DNA of 64,000 nucleotides from Poa pratensis (GCA_947311845.1 CAMZMU010000059.1:37685226-37749225); one strand, 5' to 3'. Shown: positions 10,620 through 23,191, numbered from the stretch's first letter. The notes: a model not told the origin generated them from the sequence alone. A program made the numbers and translations.

Positions 10620-12850
10620 TCAGTACCGCCTGGCTTTAGACTCGCTCCTCGCAAGGATCATCCCGGAGAGCTTGTCAACCTCATATAGGAATGCTGCGGA
10701 GAATAGGAAGCTGCGGCGTAGTCGAAACAAAACAATCAGTTAAGTGATTATCAGAAGAAGAAAAAAAGGTAAGAACAGCAACGGCGTCAAAATACGTAAA
10801 CAAAAATAGAGCTGGGACTTAAAAGGCTAGCTCTTATAACATTGTTTAAAAGCTGCCCTTCTCCTGCTAGATCTTATAGGGGAATAGTCACTAGTTGACT
10901 AGCATCATGATGTTAGTTCCATCAAGGATGCTGCTAGTAAGCATTGGATGTTCAGCACACAAACCCTTGGAAAATGCTCCCTCATCATGTACCAGAGTTA
11001 ACATAAGCAGATTAGCTTCTTCATCCCATACCGGAATAATATACACACCACAAAATGGTGTGTTAACACCGTGGTGGACGGAGAAAATAATTTGAGCCCT
11101 CAAACAAGATGTAACCTACAGTTGGCGATGTTGTTGTATGGAGAGTATTACATAATCTAATACAGTTCTTTGCAGCATACAAAAGCATGCTATTTCTCTG
11201 GTACCAGTCCACTAAACTCTGTATGTATTTGCTAACTTACACTCTCATCTCATTTTGAAAACAAAACAAAGAAATACTTCTATAAAGATTATTTACATTT
11301 CTCTCCACCCAAGGTAGAACATTTCTCTCCACCCAAGGTAGAACAGAAATTCGTAAAAATAAAATATCGAATAGCACATCTAAGATTAGCATCGCTGAAC
11401 AGGAACCATCTAGGTCAATAAATGGGTTCTCAGGACCGAACAAGGAGTAAGGACTTGTACAAGGAAATCAGTGAAGTATGTTAAAAGCAGCATACCATGT
11501 TGTGATGCAAACGCGGTGGACAGTGCCAGCTATGATAAGAGCAACAAGTTCTGCTACAACAACTGCACAGAAAGAACATAAGTGAATCAGTGATGACAGA
11601 GCTTCAAGTTAGAAGTTACAAAACATGGGAATGAAGTCATATGTTGCTGTATATACCTGCACCCCATCCAGTTCTAACACCACTAGTTTCTTGGTAATTC
11701 CCAATAAACTGCAAAACTTGCTCAGTCAGCACAATCAAAAAATCTATGCAGTAAAGTAATACTAGCTAATGAAGAAATCGATGAATATAGAAATTTATCC
11801 ATTTTCAAAGTTCCTGCACAGATTCATAAAAGAGCCCTAGTCAAATTCATAGACCACCTGCTAAATTTTTTTTCATGCATGCTCACTTCATTTTTTGTCC
11901 CCTTCGTGAGGTTCTGCTTGCACTAGTTTCTTGTAAGAAAAAAAAATTGGACAAGCATAACTTCTTTATATCCATTTGAGTTTCTGGGATTTAAGGGATG
12001 TTAGGTCAGATTGTCTATGTTGAAGCTAGAGTGACATAAAACCACATAACTAAAAAGTGGAGGCCATCTTTGGTGGTTTCCGTGGATTCAAAGTGACATG
12101 AACCCACATAACTACCATAGATAAGGCTTGCCATCGGCTCTATCTTTTATCTCATTTTACCACAGGCCTAAGAAGCCAATTATAACTTAGGTGCTGAGCA
12201 TATTAGAATTGACCAGACAATATTGTGTCTCAAGATAGCTAGATTCAAGAAGCCAGTGTCTCATGTCCAGCTGGAGGCGGATACTACACAAAAAGGTTCT
12301 TAGTTGTTATTTAGAATTGCCCACATTGTGCGAAGCAATTGGCAACTGAGCCTATGTAGTAGAGCAAAGTGATAGGTCATTTTTTGTATTTGGGAAGCTA
12401 CTCTAATTCCTGAGAATTTATACAACTAGCAGAGGAACTAGCTATCACCGCTGAGGGCTGCTGCACCAGATATAAGAATCATCCCAAATCACGGACCCAT
12501 TTGCTCACAGAACTAGACCTAAACATGGCACTAATCAACTATCAATCAGGTTTATCAAGGAGACTCACTGAACCAAGTTTTCTACCACTCGCATCACTTC
12601 AATTCAGCATCGAACCAGCAAGACGAACAACCACGGGACCTTCTCCACCCCCGACGAACAATAACAAGCAGAGAGGAAAGGGAGGACGACGCACGGTGAG
12701 GAGGAGGAGGAAGAGGAGGGCGCTGACGAATCCGCCGGCGATGGTCATGAGCTCCGACGCGGCGAACCTGGCCCGGTACATCTCCAGCAGCGACAGCGTC
12801 ACCGCAAACAGCAGCAGCGACAGCAGCATCGAACGCCCCGTGCTCGCCAT
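10620..12850 (-). CDS. KRTCAP2-type subunit of the oligosaccharyltransferase complex
   Basis: A small multi-pass ER membrane protein related to keratinocyte-associated protein 2, an accessory subunit of the oligosaccharyltransferase that N-glycosylates nascent proteins. Four coding exons: 12695-12850, 11657-11708, 11496-11562 and 10620-10710. All introns are GT-AG and the total is 366 nt, giving 121 aa, about the usual family length. The N-terminus MASTGRSMLLSLLLFAVTLS forms the first membrane segment, followed by EMYRARFAASEL and a second segment. Exon 2 carries FIGNYQETSGVRTGWGA, exon 3 AELVALIIAGTVHRVCIT, and exon 4 ends FLYEVDKLSGM and ARSESKARRY. These blocks are the conserved family core. 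It appears intact. Confidence 0.93.
11297..11344. repeat. Tandem 24-bp duplication in a KRTCAP2 intron
   Basis: Two exact copies of a 24-bp unit beginning ATTTCTCTCCACCC, at 11297-11320 and 11321-11344, in the last intron. Probably replication slippage, with no visible effect on splicing signals. Confidence 0.9.
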
Positions 12851-13422
12851 CTGCAGCACCAGATCCCCAACCGACCAAAAGGAGAAACCAAAATTCAACA
12901 TCCGAAGAACAAGGATCGTCGGAGCACATAGGAGAGCTGGAAACCTCACCTTGATCGGATCGGACAGCGAAGCGGCTCAGTAGGGTTTTGGCGCTGCTGG
13001 CTTCTTCTTCCCCCAGTCCGTCGAGGTGAGTGGTGAGATCTACGCGACGCCGAGCTGCTCCGCTGCGGTCGCCTCATGGAAGACGAAGGCGTGGGCCGTG
13101 TTGGGCCGACACCTCAGGGGCCGATGGTGGACCTCTTTCGGGCAATTCCTATTTGACGCTTATTGCGTTGGTTATCCCCGCAACACCTACCCTCAAAAAC
13201 TATTTGGGCCTGGCCTGTTACAGCGGTTGGCGACGGGACTCGACCGGAAACGGAGAAGAAGAAACGAGAAACCGGAGAAGAATAAGACGGGACGATGGCT
13301 GACATCGCCGGAGATGGAGACGGTGCGACTGGCCGCGATGACGTCGGCGAGGCGAGGAAGGAACCTCATCGTAGCCGACGACGACGCAGCTCGCCGCGGC
13401 GGCGCGGGTGGAGGTGAGGAAG
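12851..13422. other. Leader and upstream region of KRTCAP2
   Basis: GC-rich upstream DNA with the probable 5' leader near 12851-13020. A plus-strand ATG at 13295 followed by a possible donor (GTGGAG/GTGAGG) looks exon-like, but its product is low-complexity and no second exon was found. Confidence 0.4.
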
Positions 13423-13425
13423 TTA

Positions 13426-14245
13426 GAGCATATCCAACCGGCCTCCTCAAACCCGTCCTATATGTCCGTGCGTACAACCCGTGCACGGCCCGTACCGAAA
13501 AGACTTACCCAGTCGGCATCCCCAAATCCAGCCTAGACGCCCGGCCTGTTCGGCAAATCCCAAAGCCATCCCATATGGGGGAGAGGGGTTTGGGGCGGCC
13601 CGAACGCGGCCGCCACGTCGGCTGGCGATGTGGGTCCTGCCTCTGTCTCCACATAAATCCCCGCCATCCCCGAACCGATTCTAGCGGAGGTCCTCGACAA
13701 GTCCATGACCTCCGCGGAGACAGATGCACGGCACTGCTGCCGCAAAAACGCAATAATGTTGGAGACCTCCATCGCCACATCGAAGTTGGAGGCAGCAAAG
13801 AAGGATCTGGCGGCTCATCTGGCCGACGAACAGGCCCGTGCCGCTAGGATCATGGTGGCGCATCGTACCAGCGACGACGGCGCATCTGGCTCCTCCGATG
13901 ACCCGTACGCCGTCTTCGAACGGCGCAACCGCCCCGTCGCTAGAGATGCAAAGGGGATGGGTAAGACGCCTCAGTGTAGCCCCGTGATGGTCCAGTTCGT
14001 ATTATTTTGCTGTAGAATAGGTTTATCTATCTGTGTGTAGGAATGTACGAACTTTGTTTATCCGTATGAACTTTGTTTGATCCAACTATGAAGTTATCCG
14101 TATGATCTACGTCGTTTGATTCTATGTGCATGCATTTGTATGGTTTTGAGGGTGACGACTGGAGGGACAGACTTTCGGGGGTTGTCCGGTCTCTTTCCGC
14201 TGATAGATAGGAAGCCAATTTTGGCAACTATGGTTGGAGATGCTC
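13426..14245. mobile_element. PIF/Harbinger-like non-autonomous element, 820 bp
   Basis: Inverted termini GAGCATATCCAACC and GGTTGGAGATGCTC, flanked by TTA at 13423-13425 and 14246-14248, the Harbinger target site. Inside, a plus-strand remnant (about 13705-13960) encodes a helical, Ala/Lys-rich stretch (ATSKLEAAKKDLAAHLADEQ). This could be left over from the element's Myb-like accessory protein, which is inference. There is no transposase. The same termini and target site occur at 51635-54520. Confidence 0.88.
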
Positions 14246-14277
14246 TTACTTAACTTGGGGGTTCGGGTGCGGGAGCA

Positions 14278-14341
14278 GCTCGCCGGCGAGGGGGCTTAGG
14301 GTTCGAGGTGCTCGCCAGCAAGGGGGCTTAGGGTTCAGAGG
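14278..14341. repeat. Tandem 32-bp repeat, two units
   Basis: Units at 14278-14309 and 14310-14341 share GGGGGCTTAGGGTTC and differ at a few bases. Located between two transposons; function unknown. Confidence 0.8.
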
Positions 14342-14589
14342 CGGCGGCGGACCGACGGTGGACGGCAGATTGAGAAGGACAGTACGGCGAGACGCCGCGA
14401 GAGCGGGGTCAGCCGCGGGTGGCAGAGGTAGGCGGTCTGGCCGGCAGAAGCTGCGGAGATGGAGCGATGGTGTTCGTGCTGGGCGTCGGTTGTGGAGTGG
14501 ACGCCGAAGGCGTCAAATAGGAGCACCCCTCTGTCGGGCCTCCAGCAGCTTTGCTGGACTTAATGGACGGGCCGTGGGTTAGGGCCTGA

Positions 14590-15262
14590 TATAGCTGGCC
14601 AAATGGGCGGCACGGCACGGCACGTCGCGTGCCCAGCTCGGCACGGCCCGCGAACGGCACGGCACGCGAGCGGCACGGTTGTATTCGTGCCGTGCCGTGC
14701 CGGCACACGGGCTTCGTCCCGACCTCGGGCACGAGCACGCCGGCACGCGACGGGCACGACGGCCCGGCACGGCACGGTCGGCCCACGGTCGGCGTCCTTC
14801 CGCCGTTTCGCGCCAGAGGAGGCCGAGGGAGCGGATGCCGGTGGCGTGGTCGGAGACGGTGAAGACGGGGTGCCCGTGGGTCGCGCGGCGGCGAGGGTCG
14901 GGCGCGGGGCCGCGAAGCGAGACTGGAGAGGTGACCCTGGAGGAAGCAGGAGGCGGCGGCGAGCGGGAGGGAGGAGGAGGCGGCGGCGAGCGGAAGAAGG
15001 AGGAGGAGTCGTGCGTGCCCTGCGCTGCGCTGCGTGTTATGTGCGTGCCCTTCGCGGGCCCTGCGCGTGCCTGGCGTGCCGAACGCATCTGGCGTGCCGT
15101 GCCGGGCCGGCCCACGTGCCCCAGAACGAAGATGGGCACGAGCACGCACGGGCCACGTGCCGGCACGGCACGGTTGGTCGCGGGCCGGGTCGTGCCTGGG
15201 CCGTGCTGAAAAAGGCGTGCCTCGGGCCGGCCCGATTGGCCCGGCCCGTTTGGCCAGCTATA
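14590..15262. mobile_element. hAT-like non-autonomous element with GGCACG subterminal repeats, 673 bp
   Basis: Inverted termini TATAGCTGGCCAAA (left) and TTTGGCCAGCTATA (right), flanked by a perfect 8-bp duplication GGGCCTGA at 14582-14589 and 15263-15270. An 8-bp duplication fits the hAT superfamily; a 10-bp reading with shorter termini would allow a Mutator-like label. Both subterminal zones are crowded with GGCACG and CGTGCC units on both strands. The interior is G+C-rich with no transposase. The right end is close to the putative first exon of the NOT2 gene. Confidence 0.85.
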
Positions 15263-16067
15263 GGGCCTGATGAAATCGGGCACGCACCACAGCTTTCTCT
15301 CCCCATCCATCCTTCCGCCGGTCGCACTCGTGCTGCTGCTCCCCGCATCCTACTCTTCCGTCTCCTCCGCCGCGACGCCTCGACGCGGGGAGATCCGCGC
15401 CGCCGCCACTCCCACCGGTCCGTCTACTCTCATCCCCCTCTCTTGAACCTTACTCTACTAGAACCCTCTCTGTCCTCCCCGCCCCGCGCGCGTAGCGTAG
15501 GTAGGGCGACGAGTGGCCGCCGTACCGAGCTCGCGGGTCGGGGCTCGCTTCCTGCTGGATCCGTGGCATTCGGTCTCGCCGTCGGCGGTGGATTCGTTGG
15601 GAGGCGGAGTGGTCTTCGAATTCCAGTGGCCAGGGGTTTTAGATTCGATTTTGGCGCTGGGCGCTTTTCCTAGGTTGCTGGTTGGGGGCGCTGTGACGAA
15701 CCTGCGTGAATTGGGGCCTGGGGAATCTGAACTCCATCTGCTCTGTGCGTCTGTGCCTGTCTGCTTCGCTCGGATTTTTCAGCAGAGTGCTGGATAGTGT
15801 ACGATCGTGCTAGGCTATGCTCTGCTGTTGCTTTGATTCTCAGTATAAGTAGGTTTCCTCAGCTGCAGATGTGATGGTGAGCTTTTGAACTTGGTTCATG
15901 CTCGTGTGCGTGCTTCACATGAGCTTGGGCAAGCTGAGTATGCAACTATGCATTGTCTGAACTATTTGCTGATCGCGGCATCATACTCCCAGTGTTATCG
16001 TTTTGCCCCAAGTAGATACCTAGAAAACATGTGTCGATGGCTTGCCAACGTTTCTGCTGTCAATGTA

Positions 16068-16191
16068 CTCCCTCCGTTCACAAAAGGATGTCTCAACCTA
16101 GCTCAAATTTGCATGTATCTACACACTAAATCATGTCTAGATACATGCAAACTTGAGCTAGCTTGAGACATCCTTTTATGAACGGAGGGAG
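16068..16191. mobile_element. Stowaway-like MITE, 124 bp, in the NOT2 leader intron
   Basis: Termini CTCCCTCCGTTCA and GAACGGAGGGAG with TA at 16066-16067 and 16192-16193. The arms pair almost perfectly (AAAAGGATGTCTCAA against its complement), so the transcript could form a long hairpin of the kind that can yield small RNAs. Confidence 0.95.
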
Positions 16192-17020
16192 TATAATCTA
16201 ACTGGTCACCAGAATTTTGTCATCTGTTTTTGTATTACTGTAACTATGATTGTAGAAGAGTTAGGTTCATAATTTATGACATGATGATACAGTACGGGGT
16301 TAATTTAGGGGTGCTTCAGATTTTGGATAGTTGTGCAAAATTTTTTAGCGTGTACAGGGAGGGAGATAAGATTGACAACAAACTAGCCAAATCATGTGAT
16401 GCTCCTGTTTTCACCATTAGGATTTTCTTATGTTTCTTATGTCAAATGTTGCATTATTATATCTCATCATAGAAATATGCCAAAGTAGACAAATGTACAC
16501 GTGATTCTTATTTTCTAAAATATGTCTTTGTTTCATAGTGGGTCTAAAATGCTTTCACTTTCTTGAATAACCCTTATAGTCTTATTAAATTTGGAACATA
16601 TGTTTGGAGTTCAGTTTAAGAATATATTATATATTGTTTAATTTTCCTTTCTTGATTATTTTGAAATTATATATCTTGTATGTTGTCATTTAGGATAAAT
16701 TTTTAGGTTTGTAACCAAGCATGAAGCCTACAAACCATATTTTCTATTCCAATTAGCATGTATGTAATTTAATTTACTGCGTGATTGACAAATGGAATCA
16801 TGCATCTGTAACCATATAGGTAAGATTTAAACTACAACTAGCCTTTTACATAGGGATTGTTATACTTTTAATGCTAACCTACTCAAAAGGGATGCTTGTG
16901 GAAGATTGAACAACTGACAGTGAACTAATCAAAATGGAAAGCATTTTCCTCACTTTTATTTATGCAGCTCATTCAGTTCAAACATCGGATAACCATAGTG
17001 ATTTGAGATTGCCTATGACT

Positions 17021-17036
17021 TTTTTTTTTGCGGGGC
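17021..17036 (-). mobile_element. Micro-retroposon: 16-bp insertion with an A-run and 16-bp target duplication
   Basis: The 16 bases at 17021-17036 (nine T then GCGGGGC) sit between two exact copies of GAGATTGCCTATGACT at 17005-17020 and 17037-17052. Read on the minus strand the insert is a few bases followed by an A-run, the signature of target-primed reverse transcription with extreme 5' truncation. Confidence 0.8.
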
Positions 17037-17219
17037 GAGATTGCCTATGACTGCGTACAAATGTGTTATGGTTATCCTATGTTTGAACCAGACCTCTGAT
17101 TGAAGTGGCCTGCATGCTGGCCTGTTTTGGTTCCCTGGGAAATTTTTGTTTTGTCTATTTTAGGAAGTAGGCCACCAGAAGCCTGAATCTCATGCTAAAC
17201 CAAAATGTTGATATTGATT

Positions 17220-17995
17220 CAAGGTTTTCGAGTCGCCGAGTCGAGTTGCCATCCCACCGGCTAGGGACTAGCCAGGACTGTTCGCCCAATTTACCCCAAC
17301 TAGTCAGGGAGGATTTACGGAGAGTGTGAGAGGATGTTGAGGGCAGAGTCACAGTTGTGAAAGAGCTTGAATGAGAAGTCAAGGTGGTGTGAAGCTCTGT
17401 GCAAGGTCCTGGCGGTTGAAGTGGGGCGACGGTAGACTGCAGAGGAGCCAAGTTGCTTCAGTTGAGGAGGAAGGAAACTCCAAGTGGCTAAGGATAGGGG
17501 CATATCTGGCCCATGAAGGCCCATTTGAAAACCCTAGTTTTAGATATATCCATACCATCGATACTTATCCAAGCCATCCATCAAGATGGTAACGACACGC
17601 AGCACGAGGCCAGGCCTTTGTGTTTTACATAGCAGCCACCGCCAGCTTCCTTCTCCCTTCCCACACCTTTTCTCTCTCTTACCACACACCAGACGCAGGG
17701 TAGATCTATGGCTGGTGGCATCAAGGAGATTGATTCCTTGCCGAAGACCTTGTCGGCTGCCTAAACTAGCACACAAGACCTAAACATCCCGCCAAAATTT
17801 GCTCCCATTGGGTCTCACGAAAGCGAGCCGCGCGGCTGGGTGTTTCTAGTCGCCATCAAGTCAGAGCAAGCCGCCAGCTGGCTTGCAAATTGCAGAACTT
17901 GCTCTGCTAGTCGCTGGAGCAAGGCAGCATCGCTACTCCGGCCCGGTGATTATCTGGTGACTAATCGGTGATTAATCAGCGACTGAAAAACCTTG
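17220..17995. mobile_element. TIR element of unassigned superfamily, 776 bp
   Basis: Imperfect inverted termini: left CAAGGTTTTCGAGTCGC, right GCGACTGAAAAACCTTG. The sequence TTGATT lies immediately outside both ends (17214-17219 and 17996-18001). A 6-bp duplication is unusual, so the superfamily is left open. There is no transposase inside. It lies in the NOT2 leader intron. Confidence 0.7.
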
Positions 17996-18756
17996 TTGAT
18001 TTGGTACCACATCGTTGTCTTCTTGTCTAGATCTATTATATAGGCCCATAAATATAAATATGAGGGCCATCTGAGGCAGTGGAACATCAGAATGTAATAA
18101 GTTTGTGCTCTTCCGGAGTGTTAGTCACGGCCTTTTTCAGTATTGGTATTTTGTTCCTTCCATTCAGTACTCTGTCCAAATAGAACTTTATGTTTCCTTT
18201 TAGATATTAGCTAGTGGTTTTCTTGTAGTCGTTAACTTGGAAGTAATCATGCTTTATCATTTGTATCAATCTGCTTACCTTTTGCTTGTCAATTTAGGTC
18301 TCACAATACTAGTCATATGTTCTAAATATACCAGGCTGGTCCTGAAGTTACATACACCCTCATTTGTTTTCTAGATTAGTTCACATGTTTTTCCTATCCT
18401 CTTTATTGTGTCATCTTGTTCTCAGTATTTTCTAAAAATTTGTATGTGAAAGTTTGTCCTGCATCTTTTATTTTTTTAGAATGTAACATATATAGAGCTC
18501 TAATCTCTTCTAACTAGTTAGTGTTTTAATCTAGAAATTCAACTTTGGCTCCTGCGTTGCGTGTAGCCATGCAATTCATTCCATTTTGTTTCTTTTATAA
18601 GTATCCTGCACTTCTGACGGACCTGGGATATAAATTACTTACACATACATTATCTCTTCTTGGACTCCAGATTGGATTGATTACCACTCAGTTGGGGGAA
18701 TATTGGAATAGTATTTTGACTTCCACTTGCCTTGTCGTTCTTTGGGCATCATCGCA

Positions 18757-21700
18757 ATGTCGGGATCACTGAATGTATGCTTCCTTCTTTACACGTTTTC
18801 TACTTTTCATTCAGTAAATCACCAAACCCCGCTTCCATATATCGCTTCAGCTAATATGGCAACTCATTTAACCTGTTCCATTTTAGTCACAGTGTGCTTT
18901 TTATGTTATTTGCTCCCTGCCTAGTTTCTCTACCTCAGAATGTGGATAAAATATTTTTTAGTTGTGATCAAGGTTCAGTGTCCACTATTCTGTAGTAATG
19001 ACAATGTCTAGCTACGATTTTCAGAAGTTCTTTGGTTTATTGTTATTACTTTGTGCAGTCAAATATTGGTGGGGATTCAACAGGAAGGCCATTCGCATCA
19101 GCCTTTTCTGGTCAGTCGGGATCATTTTCTGGTTTCCATCACTCTGGTTAGTAAATCTTATGGATTTGTTAGTCCAACAATTCATGTTGCAAAGTACTGT
19201 TTTCTCACAAAGCTAACTCATTTGAACTTCTTGGAAGGCTTGCATAATATCCACGGAAATCTCAATCTTGTATCGCTAGCACCAAGGAATGCTTCATTGT
19301 CCGGTATTCCATCCCCAGGTGTTCAACAACCTGGGGGTAATATTTCTGGTAACAGATTTCCCTCAAATAACCTTCCAGCGTCCATGTCTCAGGTTTGTTC
19401 TCCTCTTTCAAAGTCCACACAATGTTTCTATCCATGCTGAGTGCTCGATCACTTGACTCATTTGCTTGCCCCTTTTGTAGATTCCTCATGGTCATTCTGG
19501 GATCAGCAACAGAGGAGGTATGAATGTTGGGGGAAATCCTGTATTTAGTAGTAGCATGAATGCTATTGGTGGCTCAGCACAAGGTTTATCCTCAAGCTTG
19601 GCTAATGTTGGTAACCGGAATTCTGTGCCTGGGTTGACAGCTTCTTCAGTTTTGGGGAATTTAGGCCCACGGATAACAAATTCTGTGGGCAATATAGTGG
19701 GTGGCAGCAGTATTGGCAGAAGCATAAGCTCCGCAGGAATCTCTATGCCTGGTATTTCATCCCGTATCAATTCGAGTGGCAACTCTGGAAGCGGGGCTCT
19801 TAATATCCCAGGATCCAACCGAATGAGTAGTATGCATCAAGGTACATGGTTACATGTTAATATTTTGTTTGTTCTCTTGAACTTTTCTTGATTCTTTGGT
19901 GAACATCTATTTTCGGTTTTTCTTTCTGACTGGCTGAATAGTGAAGTGGAGTGGGTTTTTCTTTTCCTGTGACTGGGGTTTCAGTAGATTTGTTTGGTTT
20001 CTAGGCCAAGGTTATTTGGTTGTGTCAGTTGTAATGTATGTCTTGCCGTTAGTCTTGGTCCTGTCTTGAGTGGTCGGATGTTTCAATCTAGTTTGAGGCT
20101 TGTAATTGTTTGCTTCCTATTTATGCATCGAGCTGCAAGCTCTGCATTTTATTGAAAAAAATAGGGAAAATGGTTTGTAAGGATGGGTAAAAGGGTGGAA
20201 GTAGGAGAATGTGCAACTCTTTGAAGTTTTATGGACTGGACTTCAACATGGCTCAGTTTGATTGGAAATCGACACGGGAACTGAAGTTTTCACCCATTGT
20301 ATTTATAAAGCAGTGGCACTACCTTGAGGTTGTCTGCCTTGGTTGCCCATACGAGATTTATCATTTATGTACACCAATTGAAGCAACTAAAACTGTCTAT
20401 AGAACTACTGGGTTTATTAAGAGCTTCGAATTTCTTCTTTCTTGGTGTAAGGGGTGTGGGTAAAAGATGAGCTAATAGATTTCTATTTTTTAATTCGGTT
20501 CTTTTTTCTTCACCAGCATCACCACAGTTCATGAACATTCTTGGGAGTTCTTATCCAACACCTGGAGGGTCACTATCTCAGAACCAAGTGCAGGCAGGAA
20601 ACAATTCTTTTGGTTCTTCAGGAATGCTACATGACGGAAACTCCAGTGACAATTCTCCGTTTGATATAAATGATTTTCCCCAATTAACAGGGCGTCCTAA
20701 TTCTGCTGGAGGTGGTCAAGGGCAATATGGTAATGGTAAAACAGTAACAAAATCTTCAATCCTAAGTGCTTAGATAATGTTAAGCAACTTTTCTTATTTT
20801 GTAATTTGAAGGATCACTGCGAAAGCAAGGAGTAAGTGTCAATGCCATTGTGCAACAAAACCAGGAGTTCAGCATTCAGAATGAAGATTTTCCAGCTTTA
20901 CCAGGATATAAAGGTGTGTCTCGGCCACCGCTATTCTCATTATGCACATAGTGGACAACTCTACAAATCTTGATGAGACAAGTTTCATGTTTTATCATCA
21001 CCTTCACTGTTTTCTTCTCTATTGACAACATATCATGGTCCTAATCCTTTTCTCAGTTCTTCATCTGGCATGTGGTTATCCTTTTTCTTGCAAGTTGGGT
21101 TAATTATCTTTCATCGGAGATTTATAACGAAGTTATATGTATTGCAATTTGTTCTGTCGAAATTGTTCAGCTAAATTCAGATCATGGGAGTTCCTCCTAC
21201 CATGTTCCTTTCTGCTGATTATTTCTGGGCAATCCTCTTTCTTTTCCTTTCTGAATATTACCTTATGATATGTTTCTTTGGAATTTAAGGTAGTTCGTCA
21301 GATTATGGTATGGATTTGCATCACAAGGACCACCTTCATGAGAATGCAAATATTATGCAAGCACAACATTATCCTGTGAGTTCATATTGTTTTATCATTT
21401 CATCCCAGGTCAGCTATACCTTCTTACTCTTAAATTTCGCATATAATTCTGCAGATGGGTAGATCATCTGGCTTTAATTTGGGAGGTAGCTATCCACCCC
21501 GCCAACAACATCAGCAGAGCACTACTTCAGTAAGCATTCTAGCATATTTGTTTTGCATCAAAAGCAAATATTTGAGGTTGAGCACACCACTCTTAAACTT
21601 GGGGATACTCACCTCATAATTTAACCTTTTTTACGGGGAGCTGTATGTAGGGCCTGTTATTGAAAATTTAATATTTAGTGTCTGCTAAACCTTTTGAATG

Positions 21701-23191
21701 TGGATTGTTAACTACTCTCTCTGATTGTGCTCATTAGGTTCAAAATGGCCTTGAGAATATCGGGCTAAGGCCGATAAATTCTCCAAATCCGTCTTCTAAT
21801 TCGGGGTCTTATGATCAACTTATCCAGCAATACCATCAACCGCAGACTCAGAATTCTCTTAGGCTACAGATGTCTTCGGGCCCACAGTCATATAAGGATC
21901 AGAGTCTAAAGTCTGTTCAGGGAACACAGACTGCGCCAGACCCATATAGTTTACTTGCACTGTTGAATTTAATAAAATCTAAAGAGCCTGGACCAACATC
22001 TCTTGCCTTAGGGCTTGATTTGACAACACTAGGATTAAATTTGAACTCTCAAGATAGTCTTTACAAGACGTTTGGCTCTCCATGGTCAAATGAGCCAGCT
22101 AAAGGAGAACCTGATTTTCAGATCCCTGCTTGTTACTCTGCTGAGCAACCTCCAGCACTGCAAGTAAGCTGTTTCTTATTTGGTTTACAGTAACCTGATT
22201 TTCAGAGTTCCTCTTGGACTCTGACATTTCAAGTTTTTCTCCATCTGCAGCCATTCAATTTTCCAAAGTTTCACCCCATGACACTATTCTACATCTTCTA
22301 CAGGTATATTGAATATAATCAACTTTATGTATGGTTTTACTTGCTGATGCATTATTTGACTTTGCTCTTTGTGCAGTATGCCGAAGGATGTTGCTCAGTT
22401 ATATGCTGCGAGTGAACTGTAAGCACAAACCTGCACTATTTTTGGTGTCTCGGCAGAATATACTATTTTAGTGAACCTGCATTCGCTGCTGTTTACACAA
22501 CATATACAGTGGTTAACTGCTTTGACGTGTTTGCTCTTCTATTTATCTTCTGTAGTATTCACACATCATATGAACTTTTGGTTGCTGGCGACCCCCTTTT
22601 TTTGTTTCATCTTTACCTAAATTTCTTATCTACTACGAATGGAATTACAACTAAGTTCCACGAAAAAATATTACCACTAGAAGTCTATCGTAACGTTTAG
22701 TCTAATCTTGACAGTCCAATCATGATTGGGCCTATCTTTATGGTCTAATCTTGACAGCCCAATCTGACATGTCAGTATTATTGTTCTACTCATCATTTTC
22801 TACTATAAGCTGTTTTCTCAATTATCTGTTATGTTTAGTCAAAATGGCCATGTCAGATGACTCAAATTTCTGATTCTATATTTTCCAGATATAACAAAGG
22901 GTGGTTTTACCACAGAGAGTATCATGTGTGGCTCTTAAGGACTCCAGGCATGGTACCTCTTGTGAAAAATAACCTTTATGAGCGAGGGTCCTACATTTGT
23001 TTTGATCCAAGCATTTGGGAGACGGTTCAGAAGGTTTTGCCATTAAAAAACTGTTGAGACTTTATAGCCTGATCGCACAGCAGGGAAGTAATGTGAGCAT
23101 TTGTTGATTGCAGGAAAACTTTGTTCTCCAGTATGAATCTGTAGAGAAGAGACCTGTCGTACCTTCAGCCAGCCAAAATGTTAGATTATAA
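18757..23191 (+). CDS. NOT2: CCR4-NOT complex subunit 2 (NOT2/VIP2)
   Basis: Subunit of the CCR4-NOT complex, which removes mRNA poly(A) tails and also acts in transcription and small-RNA biogenesis; plant relatives are called VIP2. Coding exons: 18757-18774, 19059-19146, 19238-19392, 19481-19841, 20517-20729, 20812-20913, 21290-21375, 21455-21529, 21738-22163, 22251-22303, 22377-22418, 22889-23033, 23114-23191. Phases agree and the total of 1842 nt gives 613 aa. The Gly/Ser/Asn-rich N-terminal half includes GRPFASAFSGQSGSFSGFHH and GLHNIHGNLN. Two related motifs follow, FDINDFPQL and QNEDFPALPGYKG. The C-terminal NOT box starts near DPYSLLALLNLIK and runs through LALGLDLTTLGLNLN, PWSNEPAK, FYIFYSMPKDVAQLYAASEL and YNKGWFYHREYHVWL to the end (SASQNVRL). 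It appears intact. Confidence 0.95.

Larger units (their letters stand above)
15271..18756 (+). other. Putative 5' leader exon and leader intron of the NOT2 gene
   Basis: The pyrimidine-rich segment from about 15290 to a GT at about 15419 looks like a first non-coding exon, followed by an intron of about 3.3 kb to the exon with the start codon at 18757. The exon borders were not proven. The intron holds a Stowaway MITE (16068-16191), a tiny A-tailed insertion (17021-17036) and a TIR element (17220-17995). The rest is AT-rich with no coding signal. Confidence 0.5.

Noticed and set aside
13295..13417. Exon-like stretch starting at an ATG with a good donor
   Set aside because: The product is Arg/Asp-rich low complexity and no second exon was found before the Harbinger-like element.
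14603..15673. 356-codon plus-strand frame
   Set aside because: It runs through the GGCACG repeats of the hAT-like element and into the NOT2 leader; composition explains its openness.
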